In this document: positions 45,988 through 54,546 of the stretch, one piece after another
Layout of the letters: every line of letters starts with the position of its first letter
Position numbering within the stretch: position 1 is the stretch's first letter
Source: Verrucomicrobium sp.
Lineage (GTDB): Bacteria; Verrucomicrobiota; Verrucomicrobiia; Methylacidiphilales; GAS474
Length of the DNA: 64,000 nucleotides
Reading direction: 5' to 3'
Assembly: GCA_028283855.1 (NCBI GenBank)
Contig: JAPWJX010000001.1
Coordinates: 186,001 to 250,000, forward strand
Position numbers and translations under genes: made by a program
Notes under the pieces: model-generated
The model's input: the letters and a program-made list of their open reading frames with translations, nothing else
The model's database searches: none
Told to the model about the DNA's origin: nothing

Positions 45988-46866
45988 TCAGCGGAGGCCC
46001 GCTGGAACCGGCTCTGCCGGAACGGGCGGAGCGGAAGAGGCCGGGGCGGCTTTCGGGAAAGTTTCCTGAATGCGCGCGCCGAGGGCGACGGAATTCTCGC
46101 GGAAGTGTTCCCGATCGGTGATGACGGGGAGCATGCCGTTGATGAAATAGCGGCCCAGGAGTTGTGGCGTGGCGTTTTCCTTGAGCAGGGCTTGGAGGTC
46201 CCGGGCGAGGCGGACGACTTCCGGCGTGGAGGGTTTCTTGCGGATCTGGGGGTGTTCGCGCATCCGGTTAGCGGGCTCGATCATGGCCAGGCAGGCCGCC
46301 TCCGGGAAACCGGGGAGGAGCTGCTGCATGATCTTCACCTCGACCTCCGGCTTCGGCCAAGCCATCTGCACGCAGCGGCAACGGCGCAGGAGCGGCTCCG
46401 TCGCGGGGCGCTGGTCGTTCTTCGTGATGACGATGAGGATGTTCTTCGCGTTGCTGCGCAGCTCGCCCAGCTGGGGGACGTAGAGGAGGTTTTCGTTGAG
46501 GAAATTGAGGAGGAAGGCGTCGGTGGCGGCCTCTGTCTTGTCCAGCTCGTCCAGGAGGAGGACGACGGGCTTTTGGTGGGAGGCGGCGATGGCCCGGGGA
46601 AGGACGCCTTCCGAGGGGACGCCGTCCTTCATGAAGGTCATGTCGAAGAGCAGCTCCCGATGGGAAGAGCCGGGATAGAACTGGAATTGGATCAATTCCG
46701 CGTCCAGGCGGATGGCCAGCTGCTTGGCCAGGAAGGTTTTGCCGCAGCCGGGGGGGCCGTCGAGCAGGAGGGTGCTGAGGTAATCGGGCCGCCCCATGTC
46801 TTCCAGCGCCCGCTCCGCGGCGGCCATGGCCACGGGATCGGTGCTGATGAAGGTGGTGGCGCCCAT
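45988..46866 (-). CDS. MoxR-type AAA+ ATPase
   Basis: 292 residues. Walker A GPPGCGKTFLAK (37-48), Walker B VVLLLDELDKTE (101-112), sensor 1 in NILIVITKNDQRP and an arginine-finger/sensor region RRCRCVQMAWPKPEVEVKIM. The layout is that of MoxR/AAA_5 proteins, which remodel protein complexes, often with a von Willebrand-domain partner; none is encoded here. The last 30 residues are Ala/Pro-rich. It lies 7 bases after the secreted-protein gene at 46874, so it is probably transcribed with the pilus genes. Its client is unknown. Confidence 0.85.
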   Translation of the reverse strand: MGATTFISTDPVAMAAAERALEDMGRPDYLSTLLLDGPPGCGKTFLAKQLAIRLDAELIQFQFYPGSSHRELLFDMTFMKDGVPSEGVLPRAIAASHQKPVVLLLDELDKTEAATDAFLLNFLNENLLYVPQLGELRSNAKNILIVITKNDQRPATEPLLRRCRCVQMAWPKPEVEVKIMQQLLPGFPEAACLAMIEPANRMREHPQIRKKPSTPEVVRLARDLQALLKENATPQLLGRYFINGMLPVITDREHFRENSVALGARIQETFPKAAPASSAPPVPAEPVPAGLR

Positions 46867-46873
46867 CGCGAAG

Positions 46874-48238
46874 TTACTGCGGGCTGGTGACCACGCCGCT
46901 GTTCACCTTCTGCACGGGGTTGTAGAGGAAGCTTGCGGAGGCCAGGGAGGCGTAGTCATCCGTGCCCCAATTGCCGGGATTCTGGTTCACCTGGGGCAGG
47001 GGGGAGTAGGAGTGGACTTTGAAGGTGTAGGTGCCCGCGCCGGGATTGTTTCCCATGGCGGTCTTCAGATTGTTGAGGCGGACGATGAAGGTGATGTTCT
47101 GCGGATGGCTGCTGCTGCTGCTGACCACGTTGGCATAGATGTTGGGGGCATCGGCCGTGATGGAGATATTTTGGGAATCGACGGTGCCGGAGGTGTGGTT
47201 TCCGGAGGTGTCGGTATCGCTGTTCACCGCGTTATGGTTCGGATCGTAGAGGTAATAGGTGGCGCCAGCCGAGCCGTCCTGGTGGGTGAACTGGATTTCC
47301 AGCCAGGTGAAATTGGCGGGATAGAGCTGGGTGGCGTTGATTGTGGCCGTATAGGGGGCCCAGCTGAAGTAGGTGAAGGTGTCGGGGGAGGGGTTGGCGG
47401 GACTCCAGCCGACGTTGCTTACGGAGGCTTTGGGGTGGAAGTAGACGGTGGCCTGCTGGTCTGTATTGGCCATGGTGAAGGTGGTGCTTCCCATGGCGGA
47501 ATTGGGTTTCACGGAAAATTGCAGGGAGCCGGGGCTGTTCAAGGCAAGGCCGCTGCCGGCGGGAATGCTGTAAGCGGTGCCGGAGCTATTATACGTGGAG
47601 CTGGCCGTGGGGACGACGGTGGCGAAGGGGCTGCCGGAATCGCTGCGGTAAATGGCCACCTGTTGGTTGGCCTCGCCATAGCGGTCGGCATCGGTGTAAT
47701 AGGTGCCGGAGGTGTATTTATAAGTATCCTCAATCACCAGTTGTTTCAGCCCGATGCCGACTACGGAGCGGATAATGGAGTTGGGGGAGGCGGGGGTGCC
47801 TAGCTGGGCGTCCTGGGTGTAGGGGGTGATATAGGGAATCGGCGTGCCGACACCCCAGTTGGTGCTGATGGTGGTGTTGGAGTTGGGGTTGAATTTGTCG
47901 TAATAGGAGAGGCTATTGCCGCTGTAAACGGGGGAAAGGCCGTCCGGGGCATTGGTGCTGCTGGTATCGGTCCAATAGAGCTTGGCCACCCAGCTGCCGA
48001 TGGCGCCATTGGCGCTATTGACCTGGTTATAGGAGGATCCGTTGGCGCTGCTCCCCTGGGCGAAGGCGCCCACCCCGGATGCGTTGCCGTTGGCGCCGGA
48101 ATAAAAGGGGCCGATGTTGGTCCCGTCCGACCGGCTCAGGACGACGGCGGTTTGATAGGTGGGATCGCTCCAGGCGAGGGAGCTTCCCAGGGACAACGCC
48201 GCCGCCGAAATGAAAAGAACACGAAGGATGGTTTTCAT
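46874..48238 (-). CDS. Secreted Ser/Thr/Asn-rich protein
   Basis: 454 residues; signal peptide MKTILRVLFISAAALSLGSSLAWS. The mature protein is dominated by Ser, Thr, Asn, Gly and Tyr in short beta-like runs (TTFTMANTDQQATVYFHPKA, TWLEIQFTHQDGSAGATYYL), with almost no Lys and few charged groups. That composition fits a surface or pilus-tip protein. It overlaps the 201-residue exported-protein gene by 4 bases and follows the pilin-like genes in the same direction, so it may be displayed by the pilus machinery. No family recognised. Confidence 0.72.
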   Translation of the reverse strand: MKTILRVLFISAAALSLGSSLAWSDPTYQTAVVLSRSDGTNIGPFYSGANGNASGVGAFAQGSSANGSSYNQVNSANGAIGSWVAKLYWTDTSSTNAPDGLSPVYSGNSLSYYDKFNPNSNTTISTNWGVGTPIPYITPYTQDAQLGTPASPNSIIRSVVGIGLKQLVIEDTYKYTSGTYYTDADRYGEANQQVAIYRSDSGSPFATVVPTASSTYNSSGTAYSIPAGSGLALNSPGSLQFSVKPNSAMGSTTFTMANTDQQATVYFHPKASVSNVGWSPANPSPDTFTYFSWAPYTATINATQLYPANFTWLEIQFTHQDGSAGATYYLYDPNHNAVNSDTDTSGNHTSGTVDSQNISITADAPNIYANVVSSSSSHPQNITFIVRLNNLKTAMGNNPGAGTYTFKVHSYSPLPQVNQNPGNWGTDDYASLASASFLYNPVQKVNSGVVTSPQ

Positions 48239-48840
48239 GGTTTTTGGCTTTCTTCTTCCTTGAGGACGAGGACGCCGCTCATGGGTTGGTCGTTTTCCGG
48301 AAAGGCAAACACGCCGATGCGGGGGGAAACGGTGGGGTCCGAAGGGGCAATGACGTCATCGACTTCCTTTTGGCTGATGACCCATTTTGGAAAAAGGTAG
48401 CCATCCAGTTTTGTGAGGTGGGGCCGTAGGAGAGCGGCCTTTCCGCCCAGTTTTTCTATGACGGTCCCCAGGGACTTCTGGCGCCAGGCCGGCCGCGCGA
48501 CGGCCGGGACGAGTTTGGCTAGGTCGGGAGAAAGGGATTGCGGTTTCACAAGGGCTCCTCGGACGAGAAGGGCGTAAATATTGTCTTCGGGGTCGGCTAG
48601 GATTTCAAAAATGGGCTTCTTCTCACTGTCTTCAAAGGACTGTAGCTGGGCCAGGGTGTCGTCGATGGTTGCTACTTTGTCTTTGTCCCCGGCGTCTTGC
48701 GCTTTTTTTCGTTGATTGAGGAGCTCGGCCTTCCGTTGCTCGTAGAAAGAGTCCGGATCGGCCGCTCTCCCTTCAAGAGATGTAAGCCAGATTAATGCCA
48801 GAATGAGGAGAAGACTACGGGAGAGGAGGGGGTGGGTCAT
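48235..48840 (-). CDS. Unknown exported protein
   Basis: 201 residues from ATG 48840; signal peptide MTHPLLSRSLLLILALIWLT ending near EGRAA. A Lys/Glu/Gln-rich helix (FYEQRKAELLNQRKKAQDAG) precedes a globular part with ENDNIYALLVRG-like strands and an end VFAFPENDQPMSGVLVLKEE. Overlaps both neighbours by 4 bases, so it is translated with them. No recognised domain. Confidence 0.65.
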   Translation of the reverse strand: MTHPLLSRSLLLILALIWLTSLEGRAADPDSFYEQRKAELLNQRKKAQDAGDKDKVATIDDTLAQLQSFEDSEKKPIFEILADPEDNIYALLVRGALVKPQSLSPDLAKLVPAVARPAWRQKSLGTVIEKLGGKAALLRPHLTKLDGYLFPKWVISQKEVDDVIAPSDPTVSPRIGVFAFPENDQPMSGVLVLKEEESQKP

Positions 48841-50537
48841 CGAGGGGGGGAGGAGACGATGAGCCAATTCTTTAGCAGGATGGGCGGCAGGTTGCCAATG
48901 CTGGTGATATCGCCGTAGCTGAAGCTGGAGAGGGTGGCCGCGTTAGGCCCGGAACCGAGGCGGGAGGTGTCCAGAGTCCCGGTGTGGGCGCTGCTGGCAC
49001 GGATGCCGCTGACCTGGAGGTTGTGCGATTCAGACGTGGTCAGGGCGCTGTAGATGACCGGTGCCAAAATAGAGGCGGGGGCGTTGTTCGTATTGAAGTC
49101 GGTCAGGAAGACGAGGGGGTTGGCGCTGACGATGGAGAGGGGGGCGTCGAGGTTTTGCGCGTCGGTCAGGGCGACGATGGTCCCCATTCGGGTGTCGCCG
49201 CCGTCGCCCCCGTCCGTGACGATGTCGATAAAAAGGGTCCGGGCGTTGTTGATTTTTGGGATGTTGGCGACGGAGATTTGCACGATAAGGGCCTGCCCGG
49301 TGGGGGCGCAGGTTGCCGGGACGTTGGTGACAGAGATAAAGTTGGAGTGGCTTTTAAAATCGTCCGGACCGGTTTGGGCAAGGCGGTTGCTCAAGCTGGC
49401 GCCTTGGCCGCCGGGTCCGTTGCCGCCGGAAGGGGAGATGTTGCAAAGGAGCTGCCAATCACTCGGGTAGTCGATGCGGCTCAAAGTCTCGCCGCTGAGA
49501 ATGCGGACTCCCGCGGAATAATAAGGATGGGAGTAAGCGGTCCAGACGCTTGGAGTGCCGGGGGCCCACGGATTGGACTCCTCTGCGGGCCGCTCGAAAA
49601 TCTTGGGAACCAGATAGGGGGTGCCGCTGACGGAGTTGGTGTCGAAGCCGCGGTCTCCCACCTGCATCAGGACGGCGGAGCCGCCCTGCTGGCCCACGGA
49701 GACCTGGCCGTTGAAACCGGTGCCCGCCGTGTTGGAAAGCCGTTCGGACTCGCCCAGGGTGCCGCTGCTGGCCTGGTTTAGTGTGGCGCCGTTGATGGTG
49801 GCGCCGCTGCCCCAGGAGACGCTGGTGTCGCCCACGACGTTGCCCTGCACGCTGGCTCCTGCCTGGACGCTGACGCTGCTGCCCAGGACAGTGCTGGTGG
49901 TGTTTCCTGCCAGGGCGATGTTGCCGCCTTCCAGGCCGAATTGGCCGGGGATTTCATAAATGGTGACGTCGTTTGTCTTGGAAAAGTCGGCGACGGTGTT
50001 TGCCGTGTCGGCGGAAAGGGCGTCGCGCTGGGAGTAATTGACGACGAGCTGGTAGGAAAAAACTTTGGCGATGAAGGTGCTGCCCGGTTTGACGAGGGCG
50101 AGGCGCGCATCGGGGTAGGCTGGCGTGGCGTAGGAAGTGGAGAGGGAGTTCTGCAGGTCGGTGGAGAGGTCGGCGGTGGCTCCCAGATTGTTGAAGGGAT
50201 GGAGCGCGACGTTGTATTCGGCGCCTTGGTTGAAATTGCCCAAGGTGTTGTTGCCGACCACGGAGGAAAAGGCGGAGGCGAGGTTGCCTTGCAGGGAATT
50301 GAGGTCGGTGGTGGCGAAGGCCTGGGCGATGTGGACGGCGCTTTCCCGCATGGTGGAGGTTTGCATCTGCAGGGCGGTGGTCTGGATCGACGTGCGGGTC
50401 GAGTTGATCCGCATCTGGTAGGCGCTGACCACGGCCATGGCCGCGGTGGCCAGGAGCATGAGGCAAATGGGCAGCGTGATCTGGAGGACGAAGCCCTTTT
50501 CCCGGCGGCGCCGGGAGATGTCAGAAGCGTTCGGCAT
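48837..50537 (-). CDS. Large pilin-like (PilX/GspK-type) protein
   Basis: 566 residues. The N-terminus RRRREKGFVLQITLPICLML is a basic leader, a Gly-Phe cleavage site and a hydrophobic helix, as in minor pilins, but residue 5 after the cut is Ile, not Glu, as in GspK/PilX-type initiator subunits. The long exported part is Ser/Asn/Gly-rich with many beta-like strands (GNIALAGNTTSTVLGSSVSV, ASVQGNVVGDTSVSWGSGA resembling a beta-helix) and ends in NWLIVSSPPR. Overlaps both neighbours. The set of pilin-like genes plus one large member recalls the Verru_Chthon cassettes of Verrucomicrobiota; not confirmed. Confidence 0.72.
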   Translation of the reverse strand: MPNASDISRRRREKGFVLQITLPICLMLLATAAMAVVSAYQMRINSTRTSIQTTALQMQTSTMRESAVHIAQAFATTDLNSLQGNLASAFSSVVGNNTLGNFNQGAEYNVALHPFNNLGATADLSTDLQNSLSTSYATPAYPDARLALVKPGSTFIAKVFSYQLVVNYSQRDALSADTANTVADFSKTNDVTIYEIPGQFGLEGGNIALAGNTTSTVLGSSVSVQAGASVQGNVVGDTSVSWGSGATINGATLNQASSGTLGESERLSNTAGTGFNGQVSVGQQGGSAVLMQVGDRGFDTNSVSGTPYLVPKIFERPAEESNPWAPGTPSVWTAYSHPYYSAGVRILSGETLSRIDYPSDWQLLCNISPSGGNGPGGQGASLSNRLAQTGPDDFKSHSNFISVTNVPATCAPTGQALIVQISVANIPKINNARTLFIDIVTDGGDGGDTRMGTIVALTDAQNLDAPLSIVSANPLVFLTDFNTNNAPASILAPVIYSALTTSESHNLQVSGIRASSAHTGTLDTSRLGSGPNAATLSSFSYGDITSIGNLPPILLKNWLIVSSPPR

Positions 50538-51093
50538 AGAAGGTGACCTGGCGGTCTCCCTGGACGAGGGTCAGGACGAGGAGGCCCGCGGCATTGGCGT
50601 CGCTGGTATCGGCCACGCCGAAGTTGACGGAGAAGTTAACGTTGGAAGCGGTGGGACCGGCGACGGTCCAAATATTGGAGGGGGTAAAGGCTGCGTTCGC
50701 GTTGCTGGACGTGCCGGTGCCGAAGCGCAGGGCATGATTGGCCTGGTCGTAGTAAAGGATGCCGATGGTGTAAAGGCCGGTCGTGTCGCTCTTTGGATAA
50801 ACCAGGCGGACGGCCAGGCCATTGCTGGCGGTGAGATTGGGGGTGGAGGTGCCGTTTTGAGTGCCGGCGGCGGATGCCAGGGCGTCGGACGCCGAGCCGC
50901 CGAAGATGGCGAAGGACTGTGCTCCGGCGACCAGCTTTTGCACGGTCAGGTTCACGGAGGGCATGTCCTGCGTGTAGAAGGAAAGCAGCTGGGAGGCGCG
51001 CAGGGCGGCCATCTCGCTTTTGGCGGTCATCATGGAGCCGCCGCTGAGCATGATGCAGAGCGTCAGGCAGATGGCGATTTGGACGAAGAACAT
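50521..51093 (-). CDS. Pilin-like exported protein without clear cleavage site
   Basis: 190 residues. It starts almost at once with a hydrophobic helix (FFVQIAICLTLCIMLSGGSM) and continues with MTAKSEMAALRASQLLSFYT, like the first helix of a pilin, but the usual basic leader and G-F cut are missing. The rest is Ser/Thr/Asn-rich and ends in QGDRQVTFYAERF. It lies 12 bases after the PilV-like gene and overlaps the PilX-like gene by 17 bases. A minor pilin, or a membrane-anchored accessory protein. Confidence 0.6.
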   Translation of the reverse strand: MFFVQIAICLTLCIMLSGGSMMTAKSEMAALRASQLLSFYTQDMPSVNLTVQKLVAGAQSFAIFGGSASDALASAAGTQNGTSTPNLTASNGLAVRLVYPKSDTTGLYTIGILYYDQANHALRFGTGTSSNANAAFTPSNIWTVAGPTASNVNFSVNFGVADTSDANAAGLLVLTLVQGDRQVTFYAERF

Positions 51094-51105
51094 GGCGCCG
51101 GAAAG

Positions 51106-51528
51106 TTAGAAGTAGCGCTGTACCGTGCGCTGCTTGGTGTAAACTTTGTCTTGGGTGGTGGTGGAGCGGATTGTCATGTTGAGCGTGACGGTATACGTGT
51201 AGGTATTGTTGTTCTGGCTGACTTGGCGCGTCACGCTGTCCGCTTGGAAAATGGGGTCGGCCCGGTTTGTGTAGTAGGCCAGGGGGACGTTGTTGGTCGT
51301 GGTGCCGGCAAAGCCGCGCGCCTGCAGGGCGGTGGGAGGAAGGCGGCGCATGAGGGCCGCTTCCCGGTCCAGGTAGGCATCGGCCAGGGTGATGCGCGTC
51401 GTCCAGTTCGTGTCGTACATGGCATTCGCCGTGAGGTTGACGGCGGTGAAGGTTACGACGGACAAAAGCACGATCGCCACCGCTGCCTCCACGAGGAGGA
51501 AGCCGCGTTGGGAGCGCGCGTGTTTCAT
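51106..51528 (-). CDS. Type IV minor pilin (PilV/GspI-like)
   Basis: 140 residues from ATG 51528. SQRGFLLVEAAVAIVLLSVV has the basic leader, the G-F cleavage site and Glu at position 5 of the mature protein, all diagnostic of type IV pilins; prepilin peptidase would cut after Gly9. The body is short and Thr/Asn-rich (TQDKVYTKQRTVQRYF at the end). It lies 13 bases after the next pilin gene. The earlier ATG at 51594 would place 22 residues before the leader and is unlikely. Confidence 0.85.
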   Translation of the reverse strand: MKHARSQRGFLLVEAAVAIVLLSVVTFTAVNLTANAMYDTNWTTRITLADAYLDREAALMRRLPPTALQARGFAGTTTNNVPLAYYTNRADPIFQADSVTRQVSQNNNTYTYTVTLNMTIRSTTTQDKVYTKQRTVQRYF

Positions 51529-51541
51529 GGGTGGAGGGGAG

Positions 51542-51967
51542 TTACGGGCCGGAATTCCAGACGCCGTCGGTTTGGGTGGAAAGGGCGGCGCCACCGGGGG
51601 AAAGGGAGGCCGTGGGGGGATAGACGTTCGGATTCAGGTAGACGTGCTGGTTGCCGTTGTACACGCAGCTGGTGCTTTGAAAGTCAGACAGGCCGTCTCC
51701 GCCATTCGGCAGATAGGTGAGGAAGGTGGAATTGCCGAAGGTGATGTTGGCGTAGGTTTCCGTGGGATGGTCGGAAAGGTAGGCGAGTTGCGCCTGCCGG
51801 ATGGTCTTGAGCGCGGCGCCACATTGCAGGCCGTTCTGGTATTGGCGGTAGTAACGGCCAATGCCGAGGCCCGCCATGCTCATGGCGACGATGAGGGCAA
51901 TGCCGATCGCCAGCTCGACGAGGGTGAAGCCGGAGGAGGAACGATTACGCACGAAGGAGGATTGCAC
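51542..51967 (-). CDS. Type IV pilin
   Basis: 141 residues. The leader NRSSSGFTLVELAIGIALIV is the canonical prepilin start: G-F cut, T-L-V-E with Glu5, then the long hydrophobic helix. The globular part holds two cysteines (QCGAAL and TSCVYN) that could form the disulfide loop of pilins. Its size fits a major or minor pilin; abundance cannot be judged. Its start lies inside the end of the 129-residue membrane-protein gene. Confidence 0.88.
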   Translation of the reverse strand: MQSSFVRNRSSSGFTLVELAIGIALIVAMSMAGLGIGRYYRQYQNGLQCGAALKTIRQAQLAYLSDHPTETYANITFGNSTFLTYLPNGGDGLSDFQSTSCVYNGNQHVYLNPNVYPPTASLSPGGAALSTQTDGVWNSGP

Positions 51968-52334
51968 GGAAAGTGTCCAGGATGCGCGACAGGGGCATGT
52001 AGAGCCACAACGCGGAGAGAAGGAAGAATTGGCAGGTTTTCCAGGCCCAGAAGCTGGTCAGAGAGCCATTTTCGGCCGGCTCGATCCATTGGACCCAGAA
52101 ATTGTCCCGCCGCTTGATGACGGGAAGGTAGGAGATCTGTTCGCGCATCATCCGATCGGTGAAGGAATAGTAGGCTTGCTCGTTCGGGAAGGTGATGGCG
52201 AAGCGGTACTTCGAGTCGGAGGGAGGCTGGGAAAGCTGGGCGCCGTACGGGAGGTAGGGATAGCTATTGCACCAGATCACATAGCTAAAGAGGAACCGGG
52301 ACCGGATCCAGTGATCGAGGCTATTCTTTTGCAT
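51945..52334 (-). CDS. Unknown small membrane protein in the pilus locus
   Basis: 129 residues with aromatic, hydrophobic ends: FLFSYVIWCNSYPYLPYGAQ near the start and WAWKTCQFFLLSALWLYMPL near the end, so probably two membrane segments around a polar loop (FPNEQAYYSFTDRMMREQIS). It overlaps the ABC permease gene by 14 bases and the pilin gene by 23. Position suggests a third component of the ABC complex or of pilin handling. No family recognised. Confidence 0.6.
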   Translation of the reverse strand: MQKNSLDHWIRSRFLFSYVIWCNSYPYLPYGAQLSQPPSDSKYRFAITFPNEQAYYSFTDRMMREQISYLPVIKRRDNFWVQWIEPAENGSLTSFWAWKTCQFFLLSALWLYMPLSRILDTFRAILLRA

Positions 52335-53916
52335 TTTTGATGGCCGAACTTGCCAGTTTGCCTAAAAAAGCGCGATCCCGCTTGAAATCGTAACCCGCAG
52401 GGACCGGGCGTCCAGCATTCCAGGCAGCATCCGCTTTCTCCAAAGTTTCAAGCATATGCCGAGCCAATTGGCGGCGCTCTTCAGTTTGGAATTTAGGTGT
52501 AATATTAAGGAGATTGAACCAAACCCATGCGGCTGCCAAGCCCTGTTGTGGGTTGGTAAGGTCGGTATTCTTAAGGGCTAGAAAGGAAATGCGGCGCATC
52601 TCTTCCTGCGCCTTTTCCGAAGGTGGCAGGACGATGGCGGCGGACTCTTCTTCGTGATCTTCCGGCTTATCGCCGGTGGGGGGGATCATTTCCCCTGTCA
52701 GGGAAGGGAGGGAAAGGAGGTGAAAATAGGCCTGATAGGCTTGGACATTGGAGGGGCTTAGATCAAAGGCGAGCCGGACCAGAGCTTCGCTCCGTTCCCG
52801 ATTGTGGAAAAGTTCCGCCCGTGTGGGGGTAAAGGGATGCGTGGTGAGCTCCCGGTAGCGGCGGGACAAAAAATCGCATAGGGAGGCTTTGGCCAAGTAG
52901 TGGCTCCACGGCTGGCCGCCGCCATGCCAGCTGACGTCGATCTGGCGGATGAGGATGTCGGTAACGACCTCTCCCACACCGGTCTCTTTGGCAGAGAGAG
53001 GATTGAAGCCGAAAGTCATCTCTTGCTGGCGCCAGTTGGAAAGCTGGGGCGTCGGGTTCCATAGTACCAGGTTGGAAAGGCCCAAAACTCCCAAGCTGGC
53101 GACGGCGATGGCGGCGTATGTCGCCTTGCGGTGTTTTTGGCGGTGGGGCTGGAAGTTTTGCCATACCGTCAAAATGAGGAGGAAACTCCAAAGCAGGAAA
53201 TAGCTGAACAGGATGAGGAAGGTGGGAAAGGTCAATGCGCCCCATTGATAGACGATCCGGTCGGTCAGATCGGCAAAACGGTATTGAGGCAGGCAAAAGC
53301 TGATAATTTCCAGGGCGATGCGGAAATCCCCCTCGGAACGGACGCGTACTTCGTCCAATCCCAGGGTGAGCCATTGCCCGGCAAAGAGGATAAAGGCGGC
53401 CAGCGTGAGCGCCCCGGCGGAACTAACCTCGATCGCCACGCCCAGGCTGAGGCAAACCAGCCCAAAGGCCACGGTGAGGAAGAGGAGGGCCGATTGCAGG
53501 TGGATGAGAAACCAGGGCCACGCGGCCATCATGGTGTGGTAGCCGAAGAAAAAGGAGAGGGAGCCGGCGGCCAGCACGGAGAGGCTGCCCAAGAGCAGGA
53601 TAGGCAGTGCCAGGGCAAAAAGATGGGCGGGGGCGCTTAGGCCCGCGCCACGCCAGAAAAGGTGCTGGAAGCGCTGGCGATGGGCGGTGCCGAGGCGCGC
53701 CGCTTCGATGAGCATGCCCGGCAAGGCGAAGAGCCATACGCCGCTCCAGGCGAACTGGGTGATTGCGGTCCCTGCCCAGGACTCTCTCAGGTCGGAGGGG
53801 ACGACGTTGGGGCTCACCAGGCAGAGCGCGACGATGAGAAGAGGCGGAATCACCCACCAGAGCCGCTGGCGGGTTTCCTGGAAGACGAGGCGGAAAAGAG
53901 GAGTGTCCAGCAGCAT
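52321..53916 (-). CDS. ABC transporter permease in the pilus locus (PilI-like position)
   Basis: 531 residues from ATG 53916, overlapping the ATPase stop (ATGA). About eight membrane helices, for example WWVIPPLLIVALCLVSPNVV, LSLGVAIEVSSAGALTLAAF and TYAAIAVASLGVLGLSNLVL, followed by a soluble, helical C-terminal third (residues about 380-531) with charged and Pro-rich stretches. An ABC-2-type permease with an unusual C-terminal domain. In Myxococcus the pil cluster also carries an ABC transporter needed for pilus formation. Cargo unknown. Confidence 0.75.
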   Translation of the reverse strand: MLLDTPLFRLVFQETRQRLWWVIPPLLIVALCLVSPNVVPSDLRESWAGTAITQFAWSGVWLFALPGMLIEAARLGTAHRQRFQHLFWRGAGLSAPAHLFALALPILLLGSLSVLAAGSLSFFFGYHTMMAAWPWFLIHLQSALLFLTVAFGLVCLSLGVAIEVSSAGALTLAAFILFAGQWLTLGLDEVRVRSEGDFRIALEIISFCLPQYRFADLTDRIVYQWGALTFPTFLILFSYFLLWSFLLILTVWQNFQPHRQKHRKATYAAIAVASLGVLGLSNLVLWNPTPQLSNWRQQEMTFGFNPLSAKETGVGEVVTDILIRQIDVSWHGGGQPWSHYLAKASLCDFLSRRYRELTTHPFTPTRAELFHNRERSEALVRLAFDLSPSNVQAYQAYFHLLSLPSLTGEMIPPTGDKPEDHEEESAAIVLPPSEKAQEEMRRISFLALKNTDLTNPQQGLAAAWVWFNLLNITPKFQTEERRQLARHMLETLEKADAAWNAGRPVPAGYDFKRDRAFLGKLASSAIKNAKE

Positions 53917-54545
53917 CAGGCGTCCTGGGAGAGACTGGTGGTGAGAGGCGCGGTAACGGGGGAAATGCTTCCTTCCGCGAGGTGAAGGATGAGCGCGGAA
54001 GAAAAGCGGGTCAAATCGCCGTGGGAAGAGATGATCCGGCGGTGGGCGGCGGTGGAGGAATTCCAGAATTCGATCAGGGTTCCTTGCGCGGCCGGGTCGA
54101 GGCCGGAAAGGGGTTCGTCGAGGAGGAGCCAATCGATCTGCCGGGACCAGCCCACGGCCTCGGTCAGCAGGACCGACATCTTTTGGCGGTTTCCTTTGGA
54201 GAGGATGCCGTAGGGGGTTTGCTGAGGCAGGTCGAGCCGCTTGGCTAGAGTGGTGAAGACGTCCCGGTAGGGGAGCAGGCAGAGAGCATCCAACGCTACG
54301 GCGAAGGAAAGCTCGTCGGCCCAGTCGAGCCGTTCCGGCAGGTACAGGGTGTGGCGGAGCGCGGAGAGCGTGTCCGGTGCCCGGTGATGGACGAGGCCCT
54401 GCAAGGTCTTGAGGAGAGTCGTCTTGCCGCTTCCGTTGGGGCCGCGCAGGAGGATGAGACGGTGCGCGTCGAAGTCGACCGCTTCGGCGAATGCGGCGAC
54501 GCGCTGCGCGCCGTTGCCGATGGCTGTGCCCGCGGGGACCCGCAC
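53916..54545 (-). CDS. ABC transporter ATP-binding protein in the pilus locus (PilH-like position)
   Basis: 209 residues. Walker A LLRGPNGSGKTTLLKTLQG (35-42 for the loop), a signature motif altered to LSKGNRQKMSVL (normally L-S-G-G-Q), Walker B DWLLLDEPLSGLDPAAQG and a switch histidine in RRIISSHGD. Short for an ABC ATPase, like others paired with ABC-2 permeases. It follows pilC by only 1 base and overlaps the permease. Its place inside the pil operon recalls pilH of Myxococcus. Confidence 0.86.
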   Translation of the reverse strand: MRVPAGTAIGNGAQRVAAFAEAVDFDAHRLILLRGPNGSGKTTLLKTLQGLVHHRAPDTLSALRHTLYLPERLDWADELSFAVALDALCLLPYRDVFTTLAKRLDLPQQTPYGILSKGNRQKMSVLLTEAVGWSRQIDWLLLDEPLSGLDPAAQGTLIEFWNSSTAAHRRIISSHGDLTRFSSALILHLAEGSISPVTAPLTTSLSQDA

Positions 54546-54546
54546 G

